From Anaerolinea sp. (GTDB lineage Bacteria > Chloroflexota > Anaerolineae > Anaerolineales > Anaerolineaceae), in contig JARKPU010000013.1 in NCBI GenBank assembly GCA_029975055.1, forward strand, positions 744,001 through 808,000: 64,000 nt of DNA, written 5' to 3'. How positions within the stretch are numbered: the first letter of the stretch is position 1; each line of letters opens with the position of its first letter. The position numbers were made by a program, and so were the translations under genes. Positions 38,374 through 46,243 of the stretch are shown here, one piece after another. Under the pieces are notes generated by a model. That model made no database searches. It was given only the letters and a program-made list of their open reading frames with translations, and was not told the origin of the DNA.

Positions 38374-38964
38374 ATGACTCCACTTCCCGATAGCGAGTTG
38401 ATCGAGCGCATCACCCGCCGCGACACTTCCGCGCTGAGCGAACTGTATGACCGCTACAGCCGCCTGGTGTATAGCATCGCTTTGCGCGTGCTTGGAGACG
38501 CCGAAACGGCCGAAGAGATCACCCAGGACGTTTTCGTCCTCGTCTGGCAAAAAGCCTCCTCATATGACCTCAACCAGGGTAAATTGATGACCTGGATCGC
38601 CTCCATCGCCCGCAACCGTTCGATCGACCAGATCCGCCGCCGCCGCGCCCGCCCCGAGGGGTATTCCATCGCCTGGGAAGACTGCTGCGAAGACGACCCG
38701 GATCATCAGCCTGAGGTTGAGATTGGCATGATGGATCACCACCAGCGCTCTGTGCTGGTCCGCTCGGTAAACGCTTTGCCTGCCGAGCAACGCCAGGCGC
38801 TCTCACTGGCATTCTTCTATGGCATGACCCAGCAAGAAATCGCCGAACGGCTCAACCAGCCGCTTGGAACCGTGAAAACCCGCATCCGGCTGGCGCTGCA
38901 AAAGCTGCGCACGGTCATCCAGCCAGAAATGCTCGAGGGTAGAGAAATCCGAAAGGATGATTAA
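38374..38964 (+). CDS. ECF (SigK-like) RNA polymerase sigma factor
   Basis: A 196-residue sigma-70 family factor. Region 2 (YDRYSRLVYSIALRVLGD..AEEITQDVFVLVW) and region 4 (ALPAEQRQALSLAFFYGMTQQEIAERLNQPLGTVKTRI) are joined by a linker with two adjacent Cys (EDCCEDD). ATG at 38374 is used because an earlier in-frame ATG lies within the -10 element. It is followed 33 nt later by its anti-sigma gene. The operon's own promoter looks like a housekeeping type rather than an ECF target. Confidence 0.93.
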   Translation: MTPLPDSELIERITRRDTSALSELYDRYSRLVYSIALRVLGDAETAEEITQDVFVLVWQKASSYDLNQGKLMTWIASIARNRSIDQIRRRRARPEGYSIAWEDCCEDDPDHQPEVEIGMMDHHQRSVLVRSVNALPAEQRQALSLAFFYGMTQQEIAERLNQPLGTVKTRIRLALQKLRTVIQPEMLEGREIRKDD

Positions 38965-38997
38965 TGCGTATTAATCTACAGGTATGAAGATGAGGGA

Positions 38998-39708
38998 ATG
39001 CACGTGGACAGCAAGCATGTGACGGACGACCTGCCTGCGCTCGCGCTCGACTGCCTGGAAGCAGCCGAGCGCCAACAGGTGCTGGCCCACCTCGAAGAAT
39101 GCGACCAGTGCCGCGCCGAGTGGACCTCCTACAGCGCGGTGGTTGGGGTTCTCTCCACCGCCCTGCCGCAGGTGACGCCCCCTGCCCGCCTCAAGCGGGC
39201 AGTGATGGATGGCATCACCCCGCCCAGGCCGGTGAACCCGCTCATCGCTGCGCTGCGCCGCGCGTTTTCCGGCCAGGGGGGTCTTTTACGCGCCGGCGGG
39301 CTGGCGCTGGTGCTCATCCTGGCTGTGAGCAACCTGGTGCTCTGGCAGCGGGTGAACGACCTTGGCCGGATGCAGCATGCCGGTTACGACAACCTCGTTC
39401 TGCAAAGTCAGGAAGAAGGCTCGGCGGCTTCCGGCATGGTCATTTACACGGCCGACGGGCGTTATGGGCTGCTGGTGGTCAACAAGCTCGAACCTCTGCC
39501 CGCTGACCAGCAATATCAGCTCTGGCTGATCAAGGACGGCGTGCGCGCCAGCGGCGGAGTTTTTTCCGTCGGAAAGCACGGTTATCATGTGATGGAAATA
39601 TACGCCGACGGCCGCCTCACCGATTACGACTCCTTCGGCATCACCATCGAGCCGGCCGGCGGTTCGCCTGGCCCGACCGGGAAACGGGTGCTCGCCGGTT
39701 CCTTCTGA
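38998..39708 (+). CDS. RskA-like membrane anti-sigma factor
   Basis: A 236-residue membrane protein. The N-terminal cytoplasmic part has a zinc-finger-like H-x3-C-x2-C (HLEECDQC) as in ZAS anti-sigma domains. One transmembrane helix follows (about 98-118), then an extracytoplasmic RskA domain (MVIYTADGRYGLLVVNKLEPLPADQQYQLWLI). It would hold the ECF factor at the membrane until a signal triggers release. The start is set by a close GAGGGA and conserved start region. Confidence 0.9.
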   Translation: MHVDSKHVTDDLPALALDCLEAAERQQVLAHLEECDQCRAEWTSYSAVVGVLSTALPQVTPPARLKRAVMDGITPPRPVNPLIAALRRAFSGQGGLLRAGGLALVLILAVSNLVLWQRVNDLGRMQHAGYDNLVLQSQEEGSAASGMVIYTADGRYGLLVVNKLEPLPADQQYQLWLIKDGVRASGGVFSVGKHGYHVMEIYADGRLTDYDSFGITIEPAGGSPGPTGKRVLAGSF

Positions 39709-39732
39709 TACATTGATTCGCACCGAGCGACA

Positions 39733-39759
39733 GGAATGCCGGGCAGCTCCCGGCATTCC
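39733..39759. terminator. Perfect hairpin after the anti-sigma gene
   Basis: GGAATGCCGGG (39733-39743) and CCCGGCATTCC (39749-39759) form an 11-bp stem with a 5-nt loop. It ends the sigma operon but has no T tract, and it lies 4 nt before the next -10, so it could also be a regulatory site. Confidence 0.65.
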
Positions 39760-39763
39760 TGGC

Positions 39764-39769
39764 TATAAT
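39764..39769 (+). promoter_or_regulatory. -10 element giving a leaderless glycerol-1-phosphate dehydrogenase mRNA
   Basis: Perfect TATAAT ends 6 nt before the ATG at 39776, so +1 coincides with the start codon. No Shine-Dalgarno is present. Confidence 0.65.
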
Positions 39770-39775
39770 TCCTTT

Positions 39776-41182
39776 ATGCTCAATCCAATACTCACCCGGC
39801 AAGATTATCTCTCCCGTGATTCCAACGGCCTGGCAAAATCCACCTTCACCTGCCCGGATTGCGGCAGGGAACACGTCATCCCCATCGGCGAGATGCGCAC
39901 CGCCCGCGGGCTGGTGAATGAAACCCCGGTTGTCATCGAGCGTATCCTCGGCCATGCCCCGCGGATGGTGCAGGTCGTTTTCGACCGTGCTATCGAAGAT
40001 TTAATCCAGGAACAGGTCATCTCGCGCCTCGAGGCAGCCCGCCTGCCGCTCGCCTTCCTGCCGCTCGGAGAAAGGGGCTTGCTGCTCGATTCCGAGGTCA
40101 ACCTCGCAGAAAACGCAGCCGCGCAGGTGCACCCGGGCGTCGAAATCCTCATCGGGGCCGGTTCGGGGGTGATCTGCGACCTGACCAAATGGATCGCTAC
40201 CCGCAAGAACCTGCCATTCATCATCCTCGGCACCGCGCCTTCGATGAACGCCTACACCTCCATCACCGCCACCATCACCGAGCAGGATGTGAAGATCAGC
40301 CGCCTGCTCAACCCGCCGGATGCCGTCTTGTTGGATGTGGATATCCTCGCCCAGGCCCCCATGCCGATGATTCACGCTGGGATGGGCGACCTGGCAGCCC
40401 GCGCCATCTGCAACGCCGACTGGAAACTCGCCAACCTGCTCCACGGGGCGTACTTCTGCCCTCTGCCCTATGCGATGACCGCCGAAAACGAGCGCGCCTA
40501 CCTGGGTTCCGCCGCGGGAATCGCCCGCCGCGACCCCCCCGCCATCCAGGTGCTTTCGGAGGCGGTCTTGAAGTCCGGCCTCTCGATGACCGTCCTCAAC
40601 GGCGAAACTTCGCCATCCTCCGGGGCCGAGCACGTCCTCTCCCACTTTTGGGACCTGCTCACCCACACCCGCGGCCTGCCCAAGAACCTCCACGGGGCGC
40701 AGGTCGGCATTGGAACGGTCATCATGCTGGCCTTTTATCACTATATGCGCCGCCTGGATGTGCTCGCCATCGATCCCGAAGAAGTTGTGCGCAGGCGGCC
40801 CAGCCTCGATGCGCTCATTGCCGAAAACACTGCCCGCTACGGGCAGGCCGGGCCGCTCTTCAACGAGGTGGTGCGCGCCAAATATCTTTCGGAGGACGGG
40901 CTGCGCGAGCGGATTCGCTGGGTGCAGGCCAACTGGGAACGCCTTTGGCGGGAGCTCGATCCCTATATTCCGCCTTTCGAGACTATCCGCGCGCCGCTTC
41001 AACAGGCCGGGGTACCGCTCACCCTCTCGGCCATCCAGCGCTCTCCTGCCGATGCGCTCGAAGCGCTGGTGAAAGGCCCACAATATCGCTCGCGTTATAC
41101 CATCCTTGACCTGGCCTGGGAACTCGGCTTGATGCCCCAGGCGGGCGAGGAAGTCCTCCGGCTTGCGGGCGTGCTGGGGTGA
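39776..41182 (+). CDS. Glycerol-1-phosphate dehydrogenase family protein (EgsA/AraM-like)
   Basis: A 468-residue iron-containing-alcohol-dehydrogenase-like enzyme. Family members reduce dihydroxyacetone phosphate to sn-glycerol-1-phosphate with NAD(P)H. The cofactor region is LIGAGSGVICDLTKWIA; metal ligands are the Asp in GMGDLAARAICNADWKLAN and the His in SGAEHVLSHFWD and LHGAQVGIGT. An N-terminal extension of about 45 residues has a CPDC pair that resembles half a zinc ribbon. The FGGY kinase gene begins 5 nt later, so they form an operon. B. subtilis AraM lies in an arabinose operon, so either lipid or sugar metabolism is possible. Confidence 0.85.
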   Translation: MLNPILTRQDYLSRDSNGLAKSTFTCPDCGREHVIPIGEMRTARGLVNETPVVIERILGHAPRMVQVVFDRAIEDLIQEQVISRLEAARLPLAFLPLGERGLLLDSEVNLAENAAAQVHPGVEILIGAGSGVICDLTKWIATRKNLPFIILGTAPSMNAYTSITATITEQDVKISRLLNPPDAVLLDVDILAQAPMPMIHAGMGDLAARAICNADWKLANLLHGAYFCPLPYAMTAENERAYLGSAAGIARRDPPAIQVLSEAVLKSGLSMTVLNGETSPSSGAEHVLSHFWDLLTHTRGLPKNLHGAQVGIGTVIMLAFYHYMRRLDVLAIDPEEVVRRRPSLDALIAENTARYGQAGPLFNEVVRAKYLSEDGLRERIRWVQANWERLWRELDPYIPPFETIRAPLQQAGVPLTLSAIQRSPADALEALVKGPQYRSRYTILDLAWELGLMPQAGEEVLRLAGVLG

Positions 41183-41186
41183 GATG

Positions 41187-42695
41187 ATGCCCCGCCGGAC
41201 GCGCGTCGCCCTTGGACTGGATGCCTCAACGAGCGCCGTCAAGGCACTCGCCTTCGATGAGTGCGGGAAGGAGTGCGCCGGCGGCCGTGCGCCCCTGGAA
41301 ATTTCCTTCCCCGGCCCCAGTCTGGCAGAGCAATCCGCCGAAAGCTGGTGGCAGGCTGCCGTCAGCGCCCTGAGGGAAGTCACTTCGCAGACAGGCGGAG
41401 CAGAAATCGCTTCGCTGGCGATTGCTCACCAGCGAGAGTCCTTCGTCCTGGTCGATCCGTCAGGCGCTCCGCTGCGCAGCGCCATCCTGTGGATGGATGA
41501 GCGTTCGCGCCCCTACCTCCCCAGGCTGCGCGAACGCTTCGACCTGCAAGCCTTTCACCTTCGCACCGGTAAGCCCCTCACCGGCAACCTCATCCCCGGC
41601 AAACTCGCCTGGCTGCAGGAGCATGAGCCGCAGGTGCTCGGGCGCGCCCACCGCCTGCTCGATACGCACGCCTTCTTGATCCACCGCCTGACAGGTGAGT
41701 GGGCCACCTCCACCGGCAGCGCCGACCCAACCGGGCTGTATGATATTCAGCGCCAGGCCTGGGACTCAGTGACTCTTTCCGCTTTGGGCATCGACCCGGC
41801 GCTTCTCCCTCCGCTCTGCCTGCCCGGGCAGCTCATCGGGCGGGTGACGGCCGCTGCAGCCCGCGAGACCGGTTTGCCGCAGGGGATGCCGGTCATCTCC
41901 GGCCTCGGCGACGGGCAGGCCGGCGCCCTCGGAATGGGCATCAACCGCACCGGATTATGCGGTGTGAACCTGGGCACCTCGATCATCAGCGGCACATTCA
42001 GCCAGGCCTATCGCACATCAAACGCTTTTCGCACCATGACCGGCGCACTGCCGGGCAGTTACATCTTCGAAACCGTCCTTTTGGGCGGGGCTTTTACGCT
42101 GCGCTGGCTGGTAAACGATTTGTTCTCCGGCAGTGCGGAGATCGAAGCCCGCGCCGCCCGCCTGCCGCCGGGGGCCGGGGGATTGGTGCTCGTGCCCTAT
42201 TGGGGAACGGCGATGAACCCCTATTGGGATGCCTCGGCGAGCGGCATCACGGTGGGCTGGCGCGCCTCACACCGGCCGGAGCACTTCTATCGCGCCGCCC
42301 TCGAGGGCCTTGGCTTCGAGCTGCGGCTCCAGGTGCAGGGCGTCGAAGCAGCGCTCGAAGCCCCCATCCGGTACATCCAGGTTGCCGGCGGAGGCGCTGC
42401 AAACCCCGTCTGGCTGCAAATCCTTGCGGATATTCTCGGCAGGCCGGTGGAAGTGGCCCCGGCAAAGGAGGCGACCGCCCTGGGTGCGGCAATCCTGGCG
42501 GCTGCCGGAGCAAAATTGCATGCCGATATCCCCTCGGCGGCAGAGGCGATGGTGAAACCCCCGGCCGCCGTCTACGAGCCATTGGCGGAGAACCACGCCC
42601 GCTACACCCGGCTGTATGAGCAGGTGTACCTTAAGCTCTACCCGGCCCTGCGCGAACCGTTAATGCGCCTGGCGGAGCTGGATGAGGCGGATTGA
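41187..42695 (+). CDS. FGGY-family carbohydrate kinase (xylulokinase-like)
   Basis: A 502-residue sugar kinase. The N-terminal phosphate loop is GLDASTSAVKALAFD, ILWMDERS is the substrate-side motif, and the C-terminal nucleotide motif is VAGGGAANPVWLQILADILGRPV. Xylulokinase is the closest type by pattern, but ribulokinase or another polyol kinase is possible. The GGGGTGAG ribosome site favours ATG 41187 over the ATG 3 nt earlier. Coupled to the glycerol-1-phosphate dehydrogenase gene. Confidence 0.88.
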   Translation: MPRRTRVALGLDASTSAVKALAFDECGKECAGGRAPLEISFPGPSLAEQSAESWWQAAVSALREVTSQTGGAEIASLAIAHQRESFVLVDPSGAPLRSAILWMDERSRPYLPRLRERFDLQAFHLRTGKPLTGNLIPGKLAWLQEHEPQVLGRAHRLLDTHAFLIHRLTGEWATSTGSADPTGLYDIQRQAWDSVTLSALGIDPALLPPLCLPGQLIGRVTAAAARETGLPQGMPVISGLGDGQAGALGMGINRTGLCGVNLGTSIISGTFSQAYRTSNAFRTMTGALPGSYIFETVLLGGAFTLRWLVNDLFSGSAEIEARAARLPPGAGGLVLVPYWGTAMNPYWDASASGITVGWRASHRPEHFYRAALEGLGFELRLQVQGVEAALEAPIRYIQVAGGGAANPVWLQILADILGRPVEVAPAKEATALGAAILAAAGAKLHADIPSAAEAMVKPPAAVYEPLAENHARYTRLYEQVYLKLYPALREPLMRLAELDEAD

Positions 42696-42722
42696 TCCCT
42701 CACAATTTTTCTATTTGAGGTC

Positions 42723-42745
42723 TATAATAGGAACACTATCCTATT
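42723..42745 (+). promoter_or_regulatory. -10 element and inverted repeat before lhgO
   Basis: TATAAT (42723-42728) overlaps the left arm of AATAGG-N8-CCTATT (42726-42731 and 42740-42745). The repeat is placed as a repressor site would be, but no cognate regulator is evident. Confidence 0.4.
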
Positions 42746-42761
42746 TGGGGAGATCCAGCGC

Positions 42762-43970
42762 ATGAGCAGCAGCACATATGACGTCGCAATCATCGGCGGG
42801 GGGATCGTCGGCCTGGCGACCGCCATGGCCCTTTCGAAACGTCCCAACCTATCCGTGATCGTCCTGGAAGCCGAAAGCCGCATTGCCACCCACCAAACTG
42901 GCAACAACAGCGGGGTGATCCACTCAGGCATCTATTACAAGCCCGGCTCGCTGAAAGCCAAGAACTGCGTGGAAGGGCGCCGGGCAATGTACGAGTTCTG
43001 CGCCGAGCACAATATCCCCCACGATAACTGCGGTAAGGTCATCGTGGCCACCCGCCAGGATGAACTGCCCGCCCTCGACCGGCTCTATGAGCGCGGTATC
43101 GCCAACGGGCTGGTGGGTTTGGAGCGCCTGAGCGCCGAAGAGATCAAGGAATACGAGCCGCACGCCACCGGCATCGCTGCCATTCGCGTGCCCGAGACCG
43201 GGATCGTCGATTACGTCGCCGTCTGCAATGCCTATGCGAAGATCATCCAGGACGCCGGCGGGAAGATCCAGACGAACGCGCGCGTCACCGGTTTTAGAAA
43301 AGCCGGAAATGATTTCGTGCTCCAAACCGCTCAAGGCGAGGTCGCCTGCCGGAACCTGATCAACTGCGGCGGGCTGCAATCAGACCGTATCGCGCGCCTG
43401 TGCGGCGTGAACCCCGGCTTGCAGATCCTGCCCTTCCGGGGTGAGTATTATGAGCTGGTGCCCGAAAAGCACCACCTTGTGAAGAACCTGATCTACCCCG
43501 TCCCCGACCCGCGCTTTCCTTTCCTGGGCGTGCACTTCACCCGTATGATCAACGGCGGGGTCGAAGCAGGCCCAAACGCCGTCCTGGCCTTCAAGCGCGA
43601 GGGCTACAAGATGAGCGCCATCTCGCTGCGCGACATGGCCCAGGTGCTCACCTACTCCGGCTTCTGGCGAATGGCTCTCAAGTATTGGAAGACTTCCATC
43701 GACGAGTATTACCGCTCGTTCAGCAAAGCCGCCTTTGTCAAAGCGCTGCAGCGCCTGCTGCCCGAACTGCAAATGGCCGATGTGCATCGCAGCGGTGCGG
43801 GGGTGCGCGCTCAAGCTCTTGACCCGAAAGGCGCGCTGCTGGACGATTTCAGCATTGTCGAAGCCGAACGCATGGTGCACGTGTTGAACGCGCCTTCTCC
43901 GGCCGCCACAGCTTCGATCTCCATCGGCCGCTCGATTGCCGAGATGGCCGCTCGCAACTTCAGCCTCTAA
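42762..43970 (+). CDS. lhgO: L-2-hydroxyglutarate oxidase
   Basis: A 402-residue FAD-dependent DAO-fold enzyme that oxidises L-2-hydroxyglutarate to 2-oxoglutarate, passing electrons to the membrane quinone pool. The dinucleotide motif is AIIGGGIVGLATAMAL; the family-specific TGNNSGVIHSGIYYKPGSLKA and GEYYELVPEKHHLVKNLIYPVPDP are nearly complete. GGGGAG precedes the ATG. It stands alone and ends in a terminator. Confidence 0.95.
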   Translation: MSSSTYDVAIIGGGIVGLATAMALSKRPNLSVIVLEAESRIATHQTGNNSGVIHSGIYYKPGSLKAKNCVEGRRAMYEFCAEHNIPHDNCGKVIVATRQDELPALDRLYERGIANGLVGLERLSAEEIKEYEPHATGIAAIRVPETGIVDYVAVCNAYAKIIQDAGGKIQTNARVTGFRKAGNDFVLQTAQGEVACRNLINCGGLQSDRIARLCGVNPGLQILPFRGEYYELVPEKHHLVKNLIYPVPDPRFPFLGVHFTRMINGGVEAGPNAVLAFKREGYKMSAISLRDMAQVLTYSGFWRMALKYWKTSIDEYYRSFSKAAFVKALQRLLPELQMADVHRSGAGVRAQALDPKGALLDDFSIVEAERMVHVLNAPSPAATASISIGRSIAEMAARNFSL

Positions 43971-43988
43971 GCGTTTTCTCCTCTCACT

Positions 43989-44023
43989 ACCAGCAGGGTG
44001 CCCGGCCGCTCTGCTGGTTTCGT
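43989..44023 (+). terminator. Terminator after lhgO
   Basis: ACCAGCAG (43989-43996) pairs with CTGCTGGT (44011-44018), followed by TTCGTTT. Confidence 0.75.
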
Positions 44024-44047
44024 TTCTTCGAATTAAGAAACTCTTAG

Positions 44048-44075
44048 TTGACCGCTGCGGTTTTCCCCGTATAGT
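44048..44075 (+). promoter_or_regulatory. Promoter of the YceI lipoprotein gene
   Basis: TTGACC (44048-44053), a 16-nt spacer and TATAGT (44070-44075). Confidence 0.7.
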
Positions 44076-44149
44076 ATTACGACAACGTCTATCTAACTGA
44101 TATTCGAAAGGTGATTGGGATTCCATTCACCCTCGCAAGGAGTGATTGC

Positions 44150-44914
44150 ATGCCGCGTTTGAAAATCGCCCTCGCCGCCCTGGCAGCGGTCCTTCTGATG
44201 AACGCCTGCGCGCCCGCCCCCGCTCCTGAGGCCGCCGACCCGCCCCTCCCCGCAGCGACTCAGCCCGCACCGCCGACGGTTGCGCCGCCTGCCACTGCCA
44301 CGCAGCCCGCCCTGCCCTCGGCCACTCCAACCGGAGCGGCGGAATCCGCCACGCCGGCAGCCTCCGGCGGGCTGGCCGTATTCGTCCTCGTCCCCAACGA
44401 GACGGTCGTCAGCTACGCGGTAGATGAGACTTTCATCAATGAGAATAACCGCCTGAACACCTCCATCGGCAAGACCAGCCAGGTGACCGGCGAACTGAAG
44501 GTGGACCTGGCCAACCCGGCAAACATCCAGTTCAGTGAGTTCACCGTGGATCTCAGCACGCTCCAATCCGATAGCCCTCGCCGCGACAATGCCATCCGCG
44601 GCCGGTGGCTAGAATCGGCGTCCTTCCCGCTCGCTCAGTTCACCGTCACCGGCTTGCCAGGCTTCCCAGCCTCCCCTCAGGAAGGCCAGGTGTTGAAATT
44701 TCAGATGACCGGCGACCTGACCGTGCGCCAGACGACCCGCCCCGTCACCTGGGATGTGAGCGCCACCCTCAACGGCGACCGTCTGACGGGCACGGCCACT
44801 GCCTTCATCATGATGGCCGATTGGGGCATCACCCCGCCGAACATCGCCGGCATCTTGATCGTCAAAGACGGCGTCACCCTGAAGCTCGACTTCACCTTCC
44901 AGAAGCAATCCTGA
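44150..44914 (+). CDS. YceI-like domain lipoprotein
   Basis: A 254-residue lipoprotein: signal peptide and lipobox (LMNAC, Cys near 20), a Pro/Ala/Thr linker of about 50 residues, and a C-terminal YceI lipocalin-like domain. Domain markers are VSYAVDETFI, the ELKVDLANPANIQFSEFTVDLSTLQSD strand, RDNAIRGRWLESASFP and the C-terminal MADWGITPPN. YceI proteins bind isoprenoids or other amphiphiles; the ligand here is unknown. AAGGAGTG precedes the ATG. Followed by a long stem-loop. Confidence 0.92.
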   Translation: MPRLKIALAALAAVLLMNACAPAPAPEAADPPLPAATQPAPPTVAPPATATQPALPSATPTGAAESATPAASGGLAVFVLVPNETVVSYAVDETFINENNRLNTSIGKTSQVTGELKVDLANPANIQFSEFTVDLSTLQSDSPRRDNAIRGRWLESASFPLAQFTVTGLPGFPASPQEGQVLKFQMTGDLTVRQTTRPVTWDVSATLNGDRLTGTATAFIMMADWGITPPNIAGILIVKDGVTLKLDFTFQKQS

Positions 44915-44927
44915 TTCTTAGTTGTGC

Positions 44928-44966
44928 TTCTATAAAATTGTGGGGATTACCCCACAATTTATAGAA
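44928..44966. terminator. Long stem-loop after the YceI gene
   Basis: TTCTATAAAATTGTGGGG pairs with CCCCACAATTTATAGAA (one bulged A) around the loop ATTA. No T tract follows it. It lies between the lipoprotein gene and the Crp/Fnr gene and resembles the stem at 28481-28525. Confidence 0.6.
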
Positions 44967-45052
44967 AAAGATACCCACAACCTGATCCTTCGATACGGAA
45001 GGCAGGGGGTCGTGTCCAATCGCAAGGCCCCCTCAAACGGCGAAAAATCGGC

Positions 45053-45058
45053 TAGAAT
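45053..45058 (+). promoter_or_regulatory. -10 element of the Crp/Fnr gene (near-leaderless)
   Basis: TAGAAT ends 7 nt before the ATG at 45066, so the predicted start is one base before the codon. Confidence 0.5.
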
Positions 45059-45065
45059 GAGGAGG

Positions 45066-45764
45066 ATGATCGACCCCGCCGACCTGGCCCATTTAAAAGA
45101 AATCCCCTTTTTCCAACGCATGAGCGACTCTGAGCTGCGCAAAGTTTCCGCGCTGGCCCGCGCGCGCAGCCTGGAAGCGGATGAATTCTTCTATCTTCAA
45201 GGCGACCCGGCCGAGATGCTCTTCCTGCTCAAAGCGGGGCGGGTGAAGCTCATCCAGAACAGCGCCGACGGGCAGCAGATCCTCCTGCGGATGATCGGCC
45301 CGTGGTCGCTCTTTGCGGTGGTGGCGCTGGTGGAAGGCGCCGTGTACCCCGTCTCTGCCCAGGCGGTGGAACCGAGCCTGGCGCTCTATTGGACGAAAAA
45401 CGCTTTGATGGAACTGGTGAGAGAAATCCCCGGCCTTGCGCTGAACGCCATGCAAATGATGAGCGAACGCGTGCAGGAATATCAGGACCGCCTGCGCGAG
45501 CTGGCCACCGAACGGGTGGAACGCCGGTTGGCGCGCGCCCTCCTCAGGCTGGGCAGCCAGGCGGGCAAGAGAGTGCCCGAGGGCATTTTGATCGACCTGC
45601 CGCTCTCGCGCCAAGACCTTGCTGAGATGACTGGCACCACGCTCTTCACCGTCAGCCGCATCCTCAGCCAGTGGGAGGCACAGAATATCATCCTCACCGG
45701 GCGGGAGAAGGTCATCATCCGCTTCCCCCATGGGCTGGTGCGCATCGCCGAAGACCTTCCATGA
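45066..45764 (+). CDS. Crp/Fnr family transcriptional regulator
   Basis: A 232-residue regulator with an N-terminal cyclic-nucleotide-type beta-roll (residues 10-125), a long dimer helix (LALNAMQMMSERVQEYQDRLREL) and a C-terminal winged helix whose recognition region is LSRQDLAEMTGTTLFTVSRILSQWE. It has no cysteine, so it is not an Fe-S Fnr; the layout fits Dnr/NnrR-like haem sensors or a small-molecule sensor. The next gene, DUF1858, has a TTGCG-N4-CGCAA palindrome at -41.5, and the same 14-mer recurs before the YgbA_NO-family gene. Both are plausible targets. ATG 45066 follows GAGGAGG at no spacing and a -10 element; an in-frame ATG at 45057 is an alternative. Confidence 0.92.
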   Translation: MIDPADLAHLKEIPFFQRMSDSELRKVSALARARSLEADEFFYLQGDPAEMLFLLKAGRVKLIQNSADGQQILLRMIGPWSLFAVVALVEGAVYPVSAQAVEPSLALYWTKNALMELVREIPGLALNAMQMMSERVQEYQDRLRELATERVERRLARALLRLGSQAGKRVPEGILIDLPLSRQDLAEMTGTTLFTVSRILSQWEAQNIILTGREKVIIRFPHGLVRIAEDLP

Positions 45765-45779
45765 GAACAGCCCTCATTC

Positions 45780-45793
45780 TTGCGCTGGCGCAA
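45780..45793. promoter_or_regulatory. Crp/Fnr-type operator palindrome
   Basis: TTGCGCTGGCGCAA, perfect palindrome with the Fnr-type plan TTGCG-N4-CGCAA. Its centre is 41.5 bp before the predicted transcript start at 45828, the class II activation position. It is identical to the site at 3134-3147. Confidence 0.72.
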
Positions 45794-45815
45794 TAAAGCG
45801 CTTACGCCTACGGGT

Positions 45816-45821
45816 TACAAT
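45816..45821 (+). promoter_or_regulatory. -10 element of the DUF1858 gene (leaderless)
   Basis: TACAAT ends 6 nt before the ATG, placing +1 on the A of the start codon. There is no -35 motif, as expected for an activator-dependent promoter. Confidence 0.65.
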
Positions 45822-45827
45822 GGCCGC

Positions 45828-46058
45828 ATGAAAGAAGAAACCCCGGCAGATCCATCGATCCTCAACCGTTCGGTCGCCGATCTGCTGCGCGCCTGGCCCG
45901 AAACCATCCCCGTCTTCCTCAAGCACCGAATGGTGTGCGTGGGCTGCTGCATGGCGGCTTTCGATAGCCTTGCCGACGCGGCAGAGAATTATCAACTTTC
46001 ATCAACGCAGTTGGAAAACGAAATCCTCTCGGTCGTTCGAAGATCCATCAGGCCTTAA
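45828..46058 (+). CDS. DUF1858 domain protein (hybrid-cluster-protein-associated redox disulfide type)
   Basis: A 76-residue protein consisting of one DUF1858 domain: ILNRSVADLLRAWPETIPVFLKHRM followed by the cysteine motif CVGCC. This small domain is found beside or fused to hybrid cluster proteins, DUF2249 proteins and nitrite/NO stress genes, and is thought to carry a redox disulfide. The start has no ribosome site but sits exactly at the predicted transcript start. It directly follows the Crp/Fnr gene, and an operator for such a regulator precedes it. Confidence 0.88.
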   Translation: MKEETPADPSILNRSVADLLRAWPETIPVFLKHRMVCVGCCMAAFDSLADAAENYQLSSTQLENEILSVVRRSIRP

Positions 46059-46203
46059 TATTGATAGATGACCCATGGATCAATCGCCTGGTTCAGCCGC
46101 TGCCATGGGGCCTCGGCAGAGAAGCCACCCGGGCCGCGGTCCCACCCCCTTATCAAACCATGCGCTTCTTCGGATAAATTGCAACCCTTCAGGTGGATAG
46201 ACG

Positions 46204-46209
46204 TATACT
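46204..46209 (+). promoter_or_regulatory. Possible promoter of the small membrane protein gene
   Basis: TATACT with TTGCAA (46179-46184) 19 nt upstream; the spacer is longer than ideal. Confidence 0.35.
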
Positions 46210-46243
46210 GATAGTGTAATGATCCACATTCCTGGAGGATGTA

